Positions 1 to 8,830 of a stretch of 64,000 bases of DNA are shown here, piece after piece; within the stretch, counting starts at the first letter, position 1; every line of letters begins with the position of its first letter. The position numbers and the translations under genes are program-made. Source of the DNA: Gemmatimonadota bacterium (GTDB lineage Bacteria > Gemmatimonadota > Gemmatimonadetes > Gemmatimonadales > GWC2-71-9); assembly GCA_003223395.1 (NCBI GenBank), contig QHUZ01000026.1:1-64000 (forward strand), written 5' to 3'. The notes beneath the pieces were generated by a model. That model had not been told where the DNA came from and searched no databases. It was given only the letters and a program-made list of their open reading frames with translations.

Positions 1-627
1 AAGAGCGAAAGCCACATCTATCCCCCGTACATCATCGAGCGCTCGAGCCGTGGTGAGCGCACCTACGACATCTTCAGCCGCCTGCTGATGGACCGCATCG
101 TGTTCCTCGGCACGTCCATCACCGACGATGTCGCCAACATCATCATCGCCCAGTTGCTGTTTCTCGATGCGGACAACCCGGAGCGAGATATTTACCTGTA
201 CGTGAATTCCCCAGGTGGACTGGTGTCGTCCGGTATGGCGATTTACGACACCATGCAGTTCCTGCGCGCTCCGGTGAACACGATCTGCATGGGCATGGCC
301 GCCTCGATGGGCTCGTTCCTACTCACCGCCGGCCGCAAAGGCAAGCGGTCAGCGTTACCCCACGCGCGCATCATGATGCACCAGCCGTCAGGCGGTACCC
401 AGGGTACGGCGTCGGACATCGAGATCCAGGCGCGGGAGATCCTGTTCCTGCGCCGCAAGCTCAACGAGCTGTATGCCAAGCATACCGGCAAAACCGTCGA
501 ATCGATCGAAAAGGACATGGACCGCGACCGCTTCATGTCGGCGGAAGAGGCCAAGGAGTACGGCCTGATCGATCATGTGATCTCGAACTTCGAGGAAATC
601 AAGGAAGACGGGAAGGCAAAGAAGTGA
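1..627 (+). CDS. clpP: ATP-dependent Clp protease proteolytic subunit (5' end outside window)
   Basis: This is the serine peptidase of the Clp system, which forms a tetradecameric chamber in the cytoplasm and degrades proteins fed to it by ClpX. The reading frame is already open at base 1, starting [10 protein letters not shown], so the true start lies upstream; the ATG at 88 is internal. The nucleophile serine is in GMAASMGS and the catalytic histidine in MMHQPSGG, both typical of ClpP, and the frame ends with the usual charged tail. clpX follows after 41 bp, the standard clpP-clpX order, in which trigger factor often precedes clpP. Identification is very secure; only the N-terminus is missing. 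Confidence 0.97.
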   Translation, partial: KSESHIYPPYIIERSSRGERTYDIFSRLLMDRIVFLGTSITDDVANIIIAQLLFLDADNPERDIYLYVNSPGGLVSSGMAIYDTMQFLRAPVNTICMGMAASMGSFLLTAGRKGKRSALPHARIMMHQPSGGTQGTASDIEIQAREILFLRRKLNELYAKHTGKTVESIEKDMDRDRFMSAEEAKEYGLIDHVISNFEEIKEDGKAKK

Positions 628-668
628 TCCCTTGCGCCGCTAGAAGCGCCTTCCCATACTAGGATACG

Positions 669-1919
669 ATGTCTCACGACAAGCATCTCCGCTGCTCGTT
701 TTGCGGTAAATCCAAGGATTCAGTCCGGAAATTCATCTCCGGGCCGTCGGTCTACATTTGCAATGAGTGCATCGCGCTCTGCAATGAGATTCTGGCGGAG
801 GACGAAGAGCGCGAAGTCGCCGAAGCCATCACGCAGGTCCCCACGCCCGCGGAAATCAAGGATGTGCTGGACCAATACGTGATCGGGCAGGACCGGGCCA
901 AGAAGACCCTCGCCGTTGCCGTCTACAACCACTACAAGCGCATCAACTCCCATTCGGGCCGCGATAACGAGGTGGAGCTCGACAAGAGCAACATCCTCCT
1001 CATCGGGCCGACGGGCGTCGGCAAGACGCTGCTGGCGCAGACGTTGGCGCGCATTCTCGACGTGCCGTTTACCATTGCCGACGCCACCACGCTCACCGAA
1101 GCCGGCTACGTCGGTGAGGACGTAGAGAACATTCTGGTGCGCCTGCTGCAAGCCGCCGATTTCAACGTTTCCGAGGCCGAGCGGGGCATCGTCTATATCG
1201 ACGAGATCGACAAGATCGCGCGCAAGTCCGAGAACCCCAGCATCACGCGCGACGTCTCGGGCGAGGGTGTGCAGCAGGCGTTGCTCAAGATTCTGGAAGG
1301 CACGGTCGCGAGCGTGCCGCCACAGGGCGGCCGCAAGCATCCGCAGCAAGAATACATCCAGGTCAACACCAAGGACATCCTCTTCATTTGCGGCGGCGCG
1401 TTCGACGGGCTCGAGAAGATCATCGAGTCCCGCACGGGCCGCCGGCAGATCGGCTTTACGAAGGAAGAGGTCGCCGAAGGCGTCGCCGAGAAGCTGAAGA
1501 AGAACCCGTTCGTCGATGTCGAGCCGGACGACTTGCTGCGCTACGGGCTCATCCCCGAGCTGGTCGGCCGCCTGCCGGTCACCGTGCCGCTCGACGCGCT
1601 GGACGAGGAAGCGCTGGTCCGGATCCTCACCGAGCCGAAGAACGCGCTCGCCAAGCAGTATCAGAAACTGTTCGACCTCGAGGACGTGCGGCTGACGCTC
1701 GAGAAGGACGCGCTCAAAGCGATCGCGGCGAAAGCGATGAAGCGCGGCACCGGCGCCAGAGGACTGCGCGCCATCCTCGAAGAGATGATGACCGAGATCA
1801 TGTTCGAGCTGCCGAGCCGCGATGACGTACGCGAGGTGGCCATTACCGCCGAATGCGTCACATCCGGCCGCGCGCCGCTGCTCGTCACCGAGCGTCCCCG
1901 CCAGAAGAAAGAAGCCTGA
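669..1919 (+). CDS. clpX: ATP-dependent Clp protease ATP-binding subunit ClpX
   Basis: AAA+ unfoldase (416 aa) that recognises tagged proteins and threads them into ClpP. The N-terminal C4 zinc finger is visible (CSFCGKS at residues 9-15, then CNEC near residue 31). Walker A is GPTGVGKT, Walker B is YIDEIDK, and the ClpP-contacting IGF-type loop reads IGFTKEE. Length is normal for the family. It lies 41 bp after clpP and is very probably cotranscribed with it. Its stop codon overlaps the 5' region of the engB gene, which suggests translational coupling to the next gene. Confidence 0.97.
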   Translation: MSHDKHLRCSFCGKSKDSVRKFISGPSVYICNECIALCNEILAEDEEREVAEAITQVPTPAEIKDVLDQYVIGQDRAKKTLAVAVYNHYKRINSHSGRDNEVELDKSNILLIGPTGVGKTLLAQTLARILDVPFTIADATTLTEAGYVGEDVENILVRLLQAADFNVSEAERGIVYIDEIDKIARKSENPSITRDVSGEGVQQALLKILEGTVASVPPQGGRKHPQQEYIQVNTKDILFICGGAFDGLEKIIESRTGRRQIGFTKEEVAEGVAEKLKKNPFVDVEPDDLLRYGLIPELVGRLPVTVPLDALDEEALVRILTEPKNALAKQYQKLFDLEDVRLTLEKDALKAIAAKAMKRGTGARGLRAILEEMMTEIMFELPSRDDVREVAITAECVTSGRAPLLVTERPRQKKEA

Positions 1920-2497
1920 CCGACCCCAGATTCATCGGCTCATTTCCCCGGGCCGACACGCAGCTCGATCCCCCACTTCCTGAAGTCGCGTTCGTCGGCC
2001 GATCCAACGTCGGCAAGTCGTCGTTGCTCAATGCGCTGGTGGGGCGACGGATCGCAAAAATCTCCGCCACTCCTGGCAAGACTCGCACCTTGAACGTCTT
2101 CCTGATCGAGGAGTCGCATTACTTTCTCGATTTGCCAGGGTATGGATATGCGCGCGCGGGCAAAGCGCAGCGCACTGCGTTCCGAGCCCTGGTGAAGTAC
2201 GCGTTGCAGCGTGAATGGCTCAGGGGCGTCGTGTGGCTGCTCGACATCCGACACCCCCCGTCCAGCGACGACCGGGCCATGCAGGACGTCTTAGCAGAAC
2301 GGGAGACGCACGTGCTCGCGGCCCTCACCAAGGGCGACAAGCTTTCCACGTCGCAGCGACGCACGCGCGAACGGGAGCTGCGTGAAGAGCTGGAACTGCC
2401 CGAGGATCAAGTAGTCGTCACCAGCGCGAAGACTGGCGAAGGGATCGTAGACTTGAAGGAAGCGATTGCGGGACTGATTTCAGGAGCGACGCAGTGA
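1853..2497 (+). CDS. engB: Ribosome biogenesis GTP-binding protein EngB/YihA
   Basis: TRAFAC-class GTPase needed for large ribosomal subunit assembly. G1 is [10 protein letters not shown]3 is DLPGYGYA and G4 is TKGDK, with [10 protein letters not shown] as switch I, all characteristic of EngB. The only ATG (1853) lies 67 bp inside clpX and adds about 21 basic residues not seen in typical EngB. A CTG at 1916, overlapping the clpX TGA, would give a more usual N-terminus ([10 protein letters not shown]), so the true start is uncertain. The stop TGA overlaps the GTG start of the next gene. Confidence 0.92.
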   Translation: MRHIRPRAAARHRASPPEERSLTDPRFIGSFPRADTQLDPPLPEVAFVGRSNVGKSSLLNALVGRRIAKISATPGKTRTLNVFLIEESHYFLDLPGYGYARAGKAQRTAFRALVKYALQREWLRGVVWLLDIRHPPSSDDRAMQDVLAERETHVLAALTKGDKLSTSQRRTRERELREELELPEDQVVVTSAKTGEGIVDLKEAIAGLISGATQ

Positions 2498-3072
2498 TCT
2501 ACGCGCTGCTGCTGTGTCTGGTCGCGCAGGATACCGTGCCGACAGGCTACGGCACGCTCCGTCGCGACGACGTCGCCGTCCGCCTAGCCACCGGCACGAT
2601 CGAGATCCAGGTGCTGCCGCTGGACGAACAGGTCATCCGGCTGCTCGCGCCCGACACCTATCGCTCCCTCGCCGAGCTCGTGCGCAGTCGCGCGGCCGAG
2701 ATCGCGGATGCCGCGGCGCGGGGTGGGACGGAGAACCCCACGCTCGTGATGGTGACGTTTCTCGGAGTCGTGCCGCAGGCGCGCTTCAATCCGGAGGAGC
2801 TGAACGTCACGAGCCGCGGACGGCTGTTTCGTCCCATCGGGATCGTACCGCTCTCGCCCGCGTGGAGCTCATTTCAGCTCGACGCGCGGCAGCAGGCCGC
2901 GGCGCTCTATCTCTTCGAGCCGGGCATCAGCTTCGCCGAACAGCTCACCGTCAGCTACCAGGGGCTGTCCAGCGACGCCTGGAGCCGCTCGGTGCGCCTG
3001 TTCGAGCAGGAGCGTGCGCGGGTCAAGGCCCGCGCGCAGCTGGAAGCGAAACGCGATTCTGGAGCTCGCTAG
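2494..3072 (+). CDS. Exported protein of unknown function, 192 aa
   Basis: I do not recognise this family. It starts at a GTG overlapping the engB stop codon (GTGA), so it is likely translated with engB. The first 12 residues ([12 protein letters not shown]) look like a short hydrophobic export signal. The rest has alternating short beta-like segments and a basic, alanine- and arginine-rich helical tail (residues about 165-192). There is no cysteine pair and no known catalytic motif. The last 50 bp overlap, in antisense, the 3' end of the ApbE-like gene. It is probably a periplasmic or envelope protein of lineage-restricted distribution. Confidence 0.6.
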   Translation: MIYALLLCLVAQDTVPTGYGTLRRDDVAVRLATGTIEIQVLPLDEQVIRLLAPDTYRSLAELVRSRAAEIADAAARGGTENPTLVMVTFLGVVPQARFNPEELNVTSRGRLFRPIGIVPLSPAWSSFQLDARQQAAALYLFEPGISFAEQLTVSYQGLSSDAWSRSVRLFEQERARVKARAQLEAKRDSGAR

Positions 3073-3751
3073 TCCACCGCACGCCCGCGGAATCGGCACA
3101 CACCACACTCAGTCCCTCGCGGTTCGTCAGGGCACGGTCGCAACCCAGCGCGAGAAACGTCGCGGCCCAGGCGTTCGCCGTCAGCGCGTCGGGAGCCAGC
3201 ACCGTGACCGAGCGCGCGGCGCCGCGCGGCGCGTTGCGCTGCGACTGCGTCCGCACCGACCCACCGTGTAGCTCGACGGACGCCAGCATGCGCAGCGTAT
3301 TGTCGGGATCCGGAATGCCGACCGTGCGATGCGTCGGACGCGCGGCGGCTGCCACCCAGCGATATTGGCCGCCCAGATCCAGCAGCGCGCTGTCCACGTC
3401 GTTGCCGAGCGCCAACGCGGCGCGCTCGAGCGCGTAGCCGGGCGCGATGCTGTCGCCTGCGAGTGCGACTCCGGTGCCGCGACGGATCTCCCGCCGCACG
3501 GAATCGAGTGCGGCGATTCCGACACGACGTTGGACCAACGCATCGATGTGATCCACGGAATCGTGCGCGGCTTCCAGGGCACGGGCAACGCGTGTGCTGT
3601 CCGTTCCCCACGCGGCGGCGGACATCATCGTCCCCATCTCGGGCCATATGCGCGTCACGCTGGGGCGGTGCGCGTCGGCGCCGCACGCCGCGATGGTCAG
3701 GCACAACAGAAGATTGATTCTCAAGATGTATAGTTGAATATAGATGTCCAT
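3023..3751 (-). CDS. Reduced ApbE-like (FAD:protein FMN transferase family) lipoprotein
   Basis: A lipoprotein signal is clear: a hydrophobic stretch ends in the lipobox IAAC. The mature part resembles ApbE in order: EMGTMMS at the start, APGYALERAA followed by SALLDLGGQYRWV (the VDLGG core), GIPDP, then SVTVLAPDALTANAWAAT near the end. ApbE normally transfers FMN to a threonine of partner proteins such as Nqr/Rnf subunits. Here the mature part is only about 220 residues, the central segment is shortened, and the metal-binding Asp of the ADALAT region reads N (ANAWAAT). Catalysis is therefore doubtful. The ATG at 3751 overlaps the divergent kinase start; a TTG at 3724 would leave a gap and a shorter signal. 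Confidence 0.6.
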   Translation of the reverse strand: MDIYIQLYILRINLLLCLTIAACGADAHRPSVTRIWPEMGTMMSAAAWGTDSTRVARALEAAHDSVDHIDALVQRRVGIAALDSVRREIRRGTGVALAGDSIAPGYALERAALALGNDVDSALLDLGGQYRWVAAAARPTHRTVGIPDPDNTLRMLASVELHGGSVRTQSQRNAPRGAARSVTVLAPDALTANAWAATFLALGCDRALTNREGLSVVCADSAGVRWTSELQNRVSLPAARGP

Positions 3752-5888
3752 GGACCAGCTGCGACAACACGCACTCGAGTTCGCGACGATCGCGATCGCG
3801 CTGATTGTCGCCGGCGCGGGTCTCGTGGTGTGGCGGTTCCGGCAGCGGTTGCTGCACTCCGAGCACGAGCGCCGTCGCGCCGCCGAGGAGCTCAATCGCC
3901 GTCTGTCCGAGCTCTTTTCCCTCCAGGAGCTGTCGTACGTCCTCTCGGACTCGCTCGAGCTGGACCGGATCGTCGAGCAGGTGGTGCGCTACGCCGTCCG
4001 CTTTCTCGACGCGCAGGGCGCGCTGCTGGCGCTGCTCGGGGATGCGTCGCACGATCCCCTGCAGGTCGCCGCTGCCGAAGGCACGCTGGCCCCGCTGCGC
4101 GGCCAGAAGATCAAAGGGGACGACGCCGGTCTGGTCGCGCGCTCCACGGGCCGCGAGCACCTCGAGCTGATCCGGAACTCGGGGTCGCAGCCGACCGTGA
4201 TCGTACAAGGCTTCGAGGCCGCCGCCGCCGCCGCAGTGCCGCTGCGGTCGCACGGCATCGTCATCGGCACGCTCATCATCACCGACCCGAAAGAAGGCGT
4301 GTTCGTTCCCGAAGACATCCGGCTGCTGTCCACCCTGGCGACCCACGCCGCGGTCGTCATCGCGAACGCGCGGTTCTTCGAGATGGTGCGGCGCGCCAAG
4401 GAGCAGTGGGAGACGGCCTTTGACGCCTTGAGCGAAGGCATCGCGGTCGTGGACGACGAGGGACGCGTGAAGCGTTCGAATCGCGCGCTCGCCGACCTGC
4501 TCAACACACCGCTGCATAACGTCGTTGGCACGCCGCTCGGCGAGGCGCTGCTGGGCAAGCCGAACGCGCTGCAGGAGCTGCTTACGGCAATCCGCCGTGG
4601 CGAGCGCCCCGCCCCGCTGGTGGCGCGCTCGGAGCGGCTGAAGCGCGCGGTCCGCGTCAACGCTGCCCGCATCCCGGGCGCCGCGACCGAGCAGAGCGTG
4701 GTCGTCATGGTCGAAGACGTCACCGAGCAGCAGGCGCTCGAAACGCAGCTCGTGCAGAGCGAGAAACTCGCCGCCGTGGGTCAGCTCGTCTCCGGCGTCG
4801 CCCACGAGCTCAACAACCCCCTGACGTCGATCGCAGGGCTGTCGGAATTCCTGCTCGAGCAGAAGGAGCTCGGCAAGAAGGATCGCGGCCATCTCCAGGT
4901 GATTCAGGAACAGGCGGAGCGCGCCGGCCGCATCGTGCGCAATCTGCTCACCTTCGCGCGCAAGGGTGCCGCCGAGCGCGTGCCCGTGGACCTCAACGAC
5001 GTGATTCGGCGGACGCTGTCGCTGACGTCGTACGACCTGAAGCTCAAAGACATCCAGGTGGAGCGTGAGCTGAGCGGCGCGCTGCCCGACGTGTTCGGCG
5101 ACCGGCACGGCTTACAGCAGGTCGTGCTCAACCTCGTGACCAACGCGGCGCACGCGGTCGCTGAGAATCCGCGCGAGCGCTCCCGCGAGATCACGGTCTC
5201 GACCTGGTTCGACGGGCAGGTCCATCTGCGCGTCGCGGACACGGGGCCCGGGATTCCCGACGAAATCGCCCAGAGCGTGTTCACGCCGTTCTTCACCACC
5301 AAAGAGCCCGGCAAAGGCACGGGGCTGGGTCTGTCGATCACGTACTCGATCGTCGAAAGTCACGGCGGGCAGATCACACTCGAGCCCCGCGGCACACGCG
5401 GCGGCGCGGCGTTCCGGGTGGACCTGCCTCCGGCGCCGGCGGACGCCGTGCGGCCGGCACTGACGCCCGTGCATGGCACGCCGGCCGTCAACGCCGCATC
5501 GACGGTGAAGCGCACCATTCTGCTCGTGGACGCGGATCCCGCGGTGCAGCGGACGATCAAGGCGCTGTTCGCGCGCGACGGCCATGACGTGGAAGTGGCG
5601 GGCGATCCGCAGCACGCGCTCGATCTGGCACAGCGCGGCGCCTTCGACCTCGTCATCACCGACGCGCGCGCGATGGCGCCGGGGAAACGCGGGACGCTGT
5701 TGGCGGAGGAATTGGTGACGCGGATGCCGGCGCTGCGGGATCGAATCATCGTCGCGACGGGCGACGTGCGCCCGACGACGGAAGAGACGCTCGCGCGTCT
5801 CGGCGTGCGTTACGTGCGCAAGCCTTTCAACCTGCGCGATCTCCGCGTCGAGGCGGCGCGCTTGTGGGAGGCGACGGCGCTGTCGTAG
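3744..5888 (+). CDS. Hybrid sensor histidine kinase (TM-GAF-PAS-HisKA-HATPase-REC)
   Basis: A 714-residue membrane-anchored two-component kinase. Residues about 13-33 form one transmembrane helix, followed by a coiled coil, a GAF domain (about 60-210) and a PAS domain (about 218-325). HisKA carries the phosphoacceptor in VAHELNNPL (His about 354). The ATPase domain has N and G boxes ([24 protein letters not shown]). The C-terminal receiver (about 590-710) keeps the Asp in VITDARAM and the Lys in RKPFN. No separate response regulator is adjacent, so output probably passes through phosphotransfer to a distant partner. An alternative ATG lies at 3750. The last 79 bp overlap the convergent alkyltransferase-like gene. 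Confidence 0.93.
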   Translation: MSMDQLRQHALEFATIAIALIVAGAGLVVWRFRQRLLHSEHERRRAAEELNRRLSELFSLQELSYVLSDSLELDRIVEQVVRYAVRFLDAQGALLALLGDASHDPLQVAAAEGTLAPLRGQKIKGDDAGLVARSTGREHLELIRNSGSQPTVIVQGFEAAAAAAVPLRSHGIVIGTLIITDPKEGVFVPEDIRLLSTLATHAAVVIANARFFEMVRRAKEQWETAFDALSEGIAVVDDEGRVKRSNRALADLLNTPLHNVVGTPLGEALLGKPNALQELLTAIRRGERPAPLVARSERLKRAVRVNAARIPGAATEQSVVVMVEDVTEQQALETQLVQSEKLAAVGQLVSGVAHELNNPLTSIAGLSEFLLEQKELGKKDRGHLQVIQEQAERAGRIVRNLLTFARKGAAERVPVDLNDVIRRTLSLTSYDLKLKDIQVERELSGALPDVFGDRHGLQQVVLNLVTNAAHAVAENPRERSREITVSTWFDGQVHLRVADTGPGIPDEIAQSVFTPFFTTKEPGKGTGLGLSITYSIVESHGGQITLEPRGTRGGAAFRVDLPPAPADAVRPALTPVHGTPAVNAASTVKRTILLVDADPAVQRTIKALFARDGHDVEVAGDPQHALDLAQRGAFDLVITDARAMAPGKRGTLLAEELVTRMPALRDRIIVATGDVRPTTEETLARLGVRYVRKPFNLRDLRVEAARLWEATALS

Positions 5889-6205
5889 GCTTCCGACGGC
5901 CAGCCATACGTCCCCAGGTTCACCGCCCCCCCTCCACCCGGCGCGAACCGCACGCCTTCACGCAACAACAACGCGCGCTGCAGCACCGCGCTGTGATCCT
6001 GTCCCGAAAAAGAAATACGCCCGGCCGCGTTGATGACGCGCCACCACGGTACGTCGTTGTCTTCGGGGAGTGCGGAGAGTGCCCAGCCGACTGTGCGCGC
6101 GGCGCCGGGCCGACCCGCGAGGCGCGCGATGATACCGTACGTCGCCACCCGTCCCTTGGGGATGTGACGGACCACGCGGTAGATCCGATGATAGAATGGA
6201 TTCAC
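5810..6205 (-). CDS. Alkyltransferase-like (ATL) protein, MGMT family with Trp at the catalytic Cys
   Basis: 131 residues with the MGMT DNA-binding fold: IPKGRVATYG, then GRPGAARTVGWAL and the active-site loop. Where O6-alkylguanine transferases have PCHRV, this reads PWWRV. Replacing the cysteine with tryptophan is the hallmark of ATL proteins, which bind O6-alkylguanine and hand the lesion to nucleotide excision repair without reversing it. The basic tail (RRSRRLKG) extends 79 bp antisense into the sensor-kinase gene. A Nudix hydrolase lies 15 bp upstream on the same strand, suggesting a small genome- or nucleotide-protection operon. The family call is secure; the repair role is inferred from characterised ATLs. 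Confidence 0.88.
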   Translation of the reverse strand: MNPFYHRIYRVVRHIPKGRVATYGIIARLAGRPGAARTVGWALSALPEDNDVPWWRVINAAGRISFSGQDHSAVLQRALLLREGVRFAPGGGGAVNLGTYGWPSEAYDSAVASHKRAASTRRSRRLKGLRT

Positions 6206-6220
6206 AAGGGAGCCTGCGTA

Positions 6221-6688
6221 CTAGCTTACTCGCAGGACGTCTTCGAGCAAGCCCGCGTCCCCACCCCCCACTATTGACAAAATGTCGTCCATTGCTCTCC
6301 GCTCTCGCGGCCAGGCAAACCGCGCCGCCGCGTCTCGGGCCTTCAGCCACTCCGCGCGATCGTGCTCCGCCGAGAGTTTTACGCTCGCGCCGGGCGCGAC
6401 GAAGGCGGCGAACACCGGAATCAGCGCCAGCTCGTCGGTCTTGTGCTGATAAAACGCTTCCGTGCGGCTGAGATTGTAGAATTTTTCCGGCACGAGGCCG
6501 GTTTCTTCGCGCAGCTCACGCAGCGACGCTTGCACCGGCGTCTCGCCGGGCTCGATCGTGCCGTGCACCGTCTCCCACGACCCGATGTTGCGGCCGTGCG
6601 GGCCGCGCCGGAGCGCCAGCACCTGGAGCTGCTCACCGGCACCCCGTAAGGCATATGTATCGACGAACCGAACTCGAATTTCAGTCAC
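6221..6688 (-). CDS. Nudix hydrolase
   Basis: 155-residue pyrophosphohydrolase. The Nudix box is complete, running from GTIEPGET to RELREETGL (about residues 43-65), so the metal-binding glutamates are present. Substrates in this group are nucleoside or dinucleoside diphosphates linked to another moiety, and the exact substrate cannot be read from the sequence. The C-terminal part (FAWPRERRAMDDIL) resembles small NudB/MutT-like enzymes that sanitise dNTP pools. It is 15 bp upstream of the ATL gene on the same strand and probably cotranscribed with it. Confidence 0.9.
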   Translation of the reverse strand: MTEIRVRFVDTYALRGAGEQLQVLALRRGPHGRNIGSWETVHGTIEPGETPVQASLRELREETGLVPEKFYNLSRTEAFYQHKTDELALIPVFAAFVAPGASVKLSAEHDRAEWLKARDAAARFAWPRERRAMDDILSIVGGGDAGLLEDVLRVS

Positions 6689-6715
6689 GAGACTGAGGGG
6701 CTAAGGGCGAAGAGA

Positions 6716-8780
6716 CTATCGGCGGCGGCCGAGCACCGCTTCGAGACGAGCAGAGAGAGCGCGCGCGCGGAATGGCTTGGTGAGAAAGTCGTCGGCGCCG
6801 AGCTCGAAGACGCGCACTTCGTTGTCCTCGTCGCCCTTCGCGGTCAACACGATCACGGGAATGTTCGCGGTGGCCGGACGCGAGCGCAGGTGCGACAGCA
6901 CGCCGTAACCGTCCAGGCCTGGAAGATTCAGATCGAGGACAATGATGTCGGGTCCCACGCGATCGACCTGATCGAGCGCTTGCACGCCGTCTCGGGCCTC
7001 GGTCACGACGTAGCCGTCGCGCTCCAGCAGATCGCGCATCACCTTGCGCAGGCTGTCTTCGTCGTCCACGAGCAGCACTTTCGACGCCGGTTGACCGTGC
7101 GCGCCCGAGCGGCGTGCCGGGGGTGCCTGCTCCTCGAGCAAATCGAAGACGGTGGAGACGGGCGCGGCCGGCTCGGGTGGGACGGTGAACGTTCCCGGTG
7201 CGGGCGTACGCCGCACCCCAGTGCCGCCGCGTGAGGCCCGCGTTTCCGGAGGTGGCGGAGCCTCAGGTTCGTCAGGAATATCCACCACGCGGGTGAGCTC
7301 TTCGAGCGTGGACTCGCCGCGCGTTACGTGGGCCAGCCCCGAATCCCACAGCGATTTCATCCCGCCGCGTTGCGCGGCTTCCGCGATCCGGTCGGCGACT
7401 TCGCCCGCCGCAATCAGCCGCTCGAGCTCGGGTGTCATCGTGAGAATTTCGAGAATGGAGAACCGGCCGCGATAGCCGGTCATCGCGCAATCCGGGCAAC
7501 CCGCGGCGCGATACAGCGGCGTCCCCTTGGGAATCCAGCGCCGCAGGCGCTCGGGCGGCGCTTCTATCCAGACTTCCTTGCACGTGAGGCACAGCTTGCG
7601 CATCAAGCGTTGCGCCACGACGCCCCGCAGCGAGGCCGCGATCTTGTAGGACTCCACGCCGATGTCCACGAGTCGCGTGACCGCGTTGGCGGCATCGTTC
7701 GTGTGCAGCGTGGAGAGCACCAGGTGCCCGGTGAGGGACGCCTGGACGGCGATCTGTGCCGTCTCCTTGTCGCGGATCTCGCCGACCAGGACGACGTTCG
7801 GGTCCTGCCGCAGGATTGACCGCAACGCCGCGGCAAACGTGAGGCCCGCTTTCTCCTGCACCTGCACCTGCACGATCCCCTGCATGCGGTATTCGACCGG
7901 GTCTTCCACGGTGACGATATTGACGCCTTCGCTCTTGATCTGATTGATCGCCGAGTAAAGCGTCGTCGTCTTGCCTGAGCCAGTGGGACCGGTGACGAGG
8001 AGGATGCCCTCGTGGTTCTCGAGCAGCCGCTTGATCGCTTCGGCTTCGCCGGGATGACGACATGATCTTGATGCGGGAGATGAGCGGCAACCCCGCCTGG
8101 CGGGGGATCTTCATGACCTGGCGGAGCACACCGTCGATGCGGTACCGAACCGCGACGCCGCCTTCCTCGGGCTCGACGTGGATATCGCTCGCGCGGGACA
8201 GAATCCCTTCGGAAATGATCATGTCAACCAGACGTACGACCGGCTTCTGGCTGGCGTCGGCCTCGGAGATGTTGAGCTCTTCGGGATGCGGCGCCTCGGC
8301 CAGGGTCATAACCTCTTGATCGCCCATCCCCTCGAGCAGCTTGTCGATCGCCTTGTCCGACCGGTACATCTCGTCCAGCTTCTCGCTGATTTTCGACGGC
8401 GCTACCAGGAACAGCCGGATCTCGCGCGCGGTCGCGAATGCCAGAGCTTTCTCAGCGTCGAGATCGAAGGGATTCGCTGTTCCCAGCTCGAGGTAGGAAT
8501 CGGTGAGCCGAAGCGGGAGCACACGGTAGCGGCGCGCGAGCTGTTCGGGGACGCCGTCACGCGCCGTGACATCGATCTTGGAAGCGTCCCCGACCTTCAG
8601 CCGGAAGCGATGCGACAGCTTATCGATGATTTCGGCATCCGTCGCGATCTTCTGAGCGACCAGGCATTCCCACAGCGTCCGGCCGGACTCCGCCTTCCCC
8701 CGCAGCTCCTGAAGACGCTCGGGCGTCAGGCCCTCGAGAGATTGGGCCAACCACTCGTCTGGGAATGCGGTTACCGGCAT
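6716..8780 (-). pseudogene. pilB: Type IV pilus/type II secretion ATPase (PilB/GspE) fused to a receiver domain, interrupted by deletion and frameshift
   Basis: The N-terminal part (8780 to about 8064) encodes an MshEN-type domain and the start of the ATPase up to SRIKIMS. The C-terminal part, in another frame (about 8056 to 6716), resumes at [12 protein letters not shown] with Walker A GPTGSGKT, Walker B VLVGEIRD, the tetracysteine CLTC...CPDC and the ATPase end. A proline-rich linker and a full REC domain follow (VDDEDSLRK, phospho-Asp in IVLDLNLPG, Lys in LTKPF). About 60 residues that normally lie between these halves (the LDIADRRLPQDGR to ILD region) are absent, and the net indel breaks the frame. 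Either the gene is dead or the assembly dropped about 180 bp. The REC fusion itself is unusual. Confidence 0.85.
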
Positions 8781-8830
8781 GAGGTAGCCTCCAAGCTAGT
8801 CCCGAAGGCCAATCAGTCCAGTATCCGACA

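Noticed and set aside
3069-5108. 679-codon open frame on the minus strand
   Set aside because: It is antisense to the sensor kinase and has Arg/Gln/His-rich low-complexity composition typical of shadow frames in GC-rich DNA.
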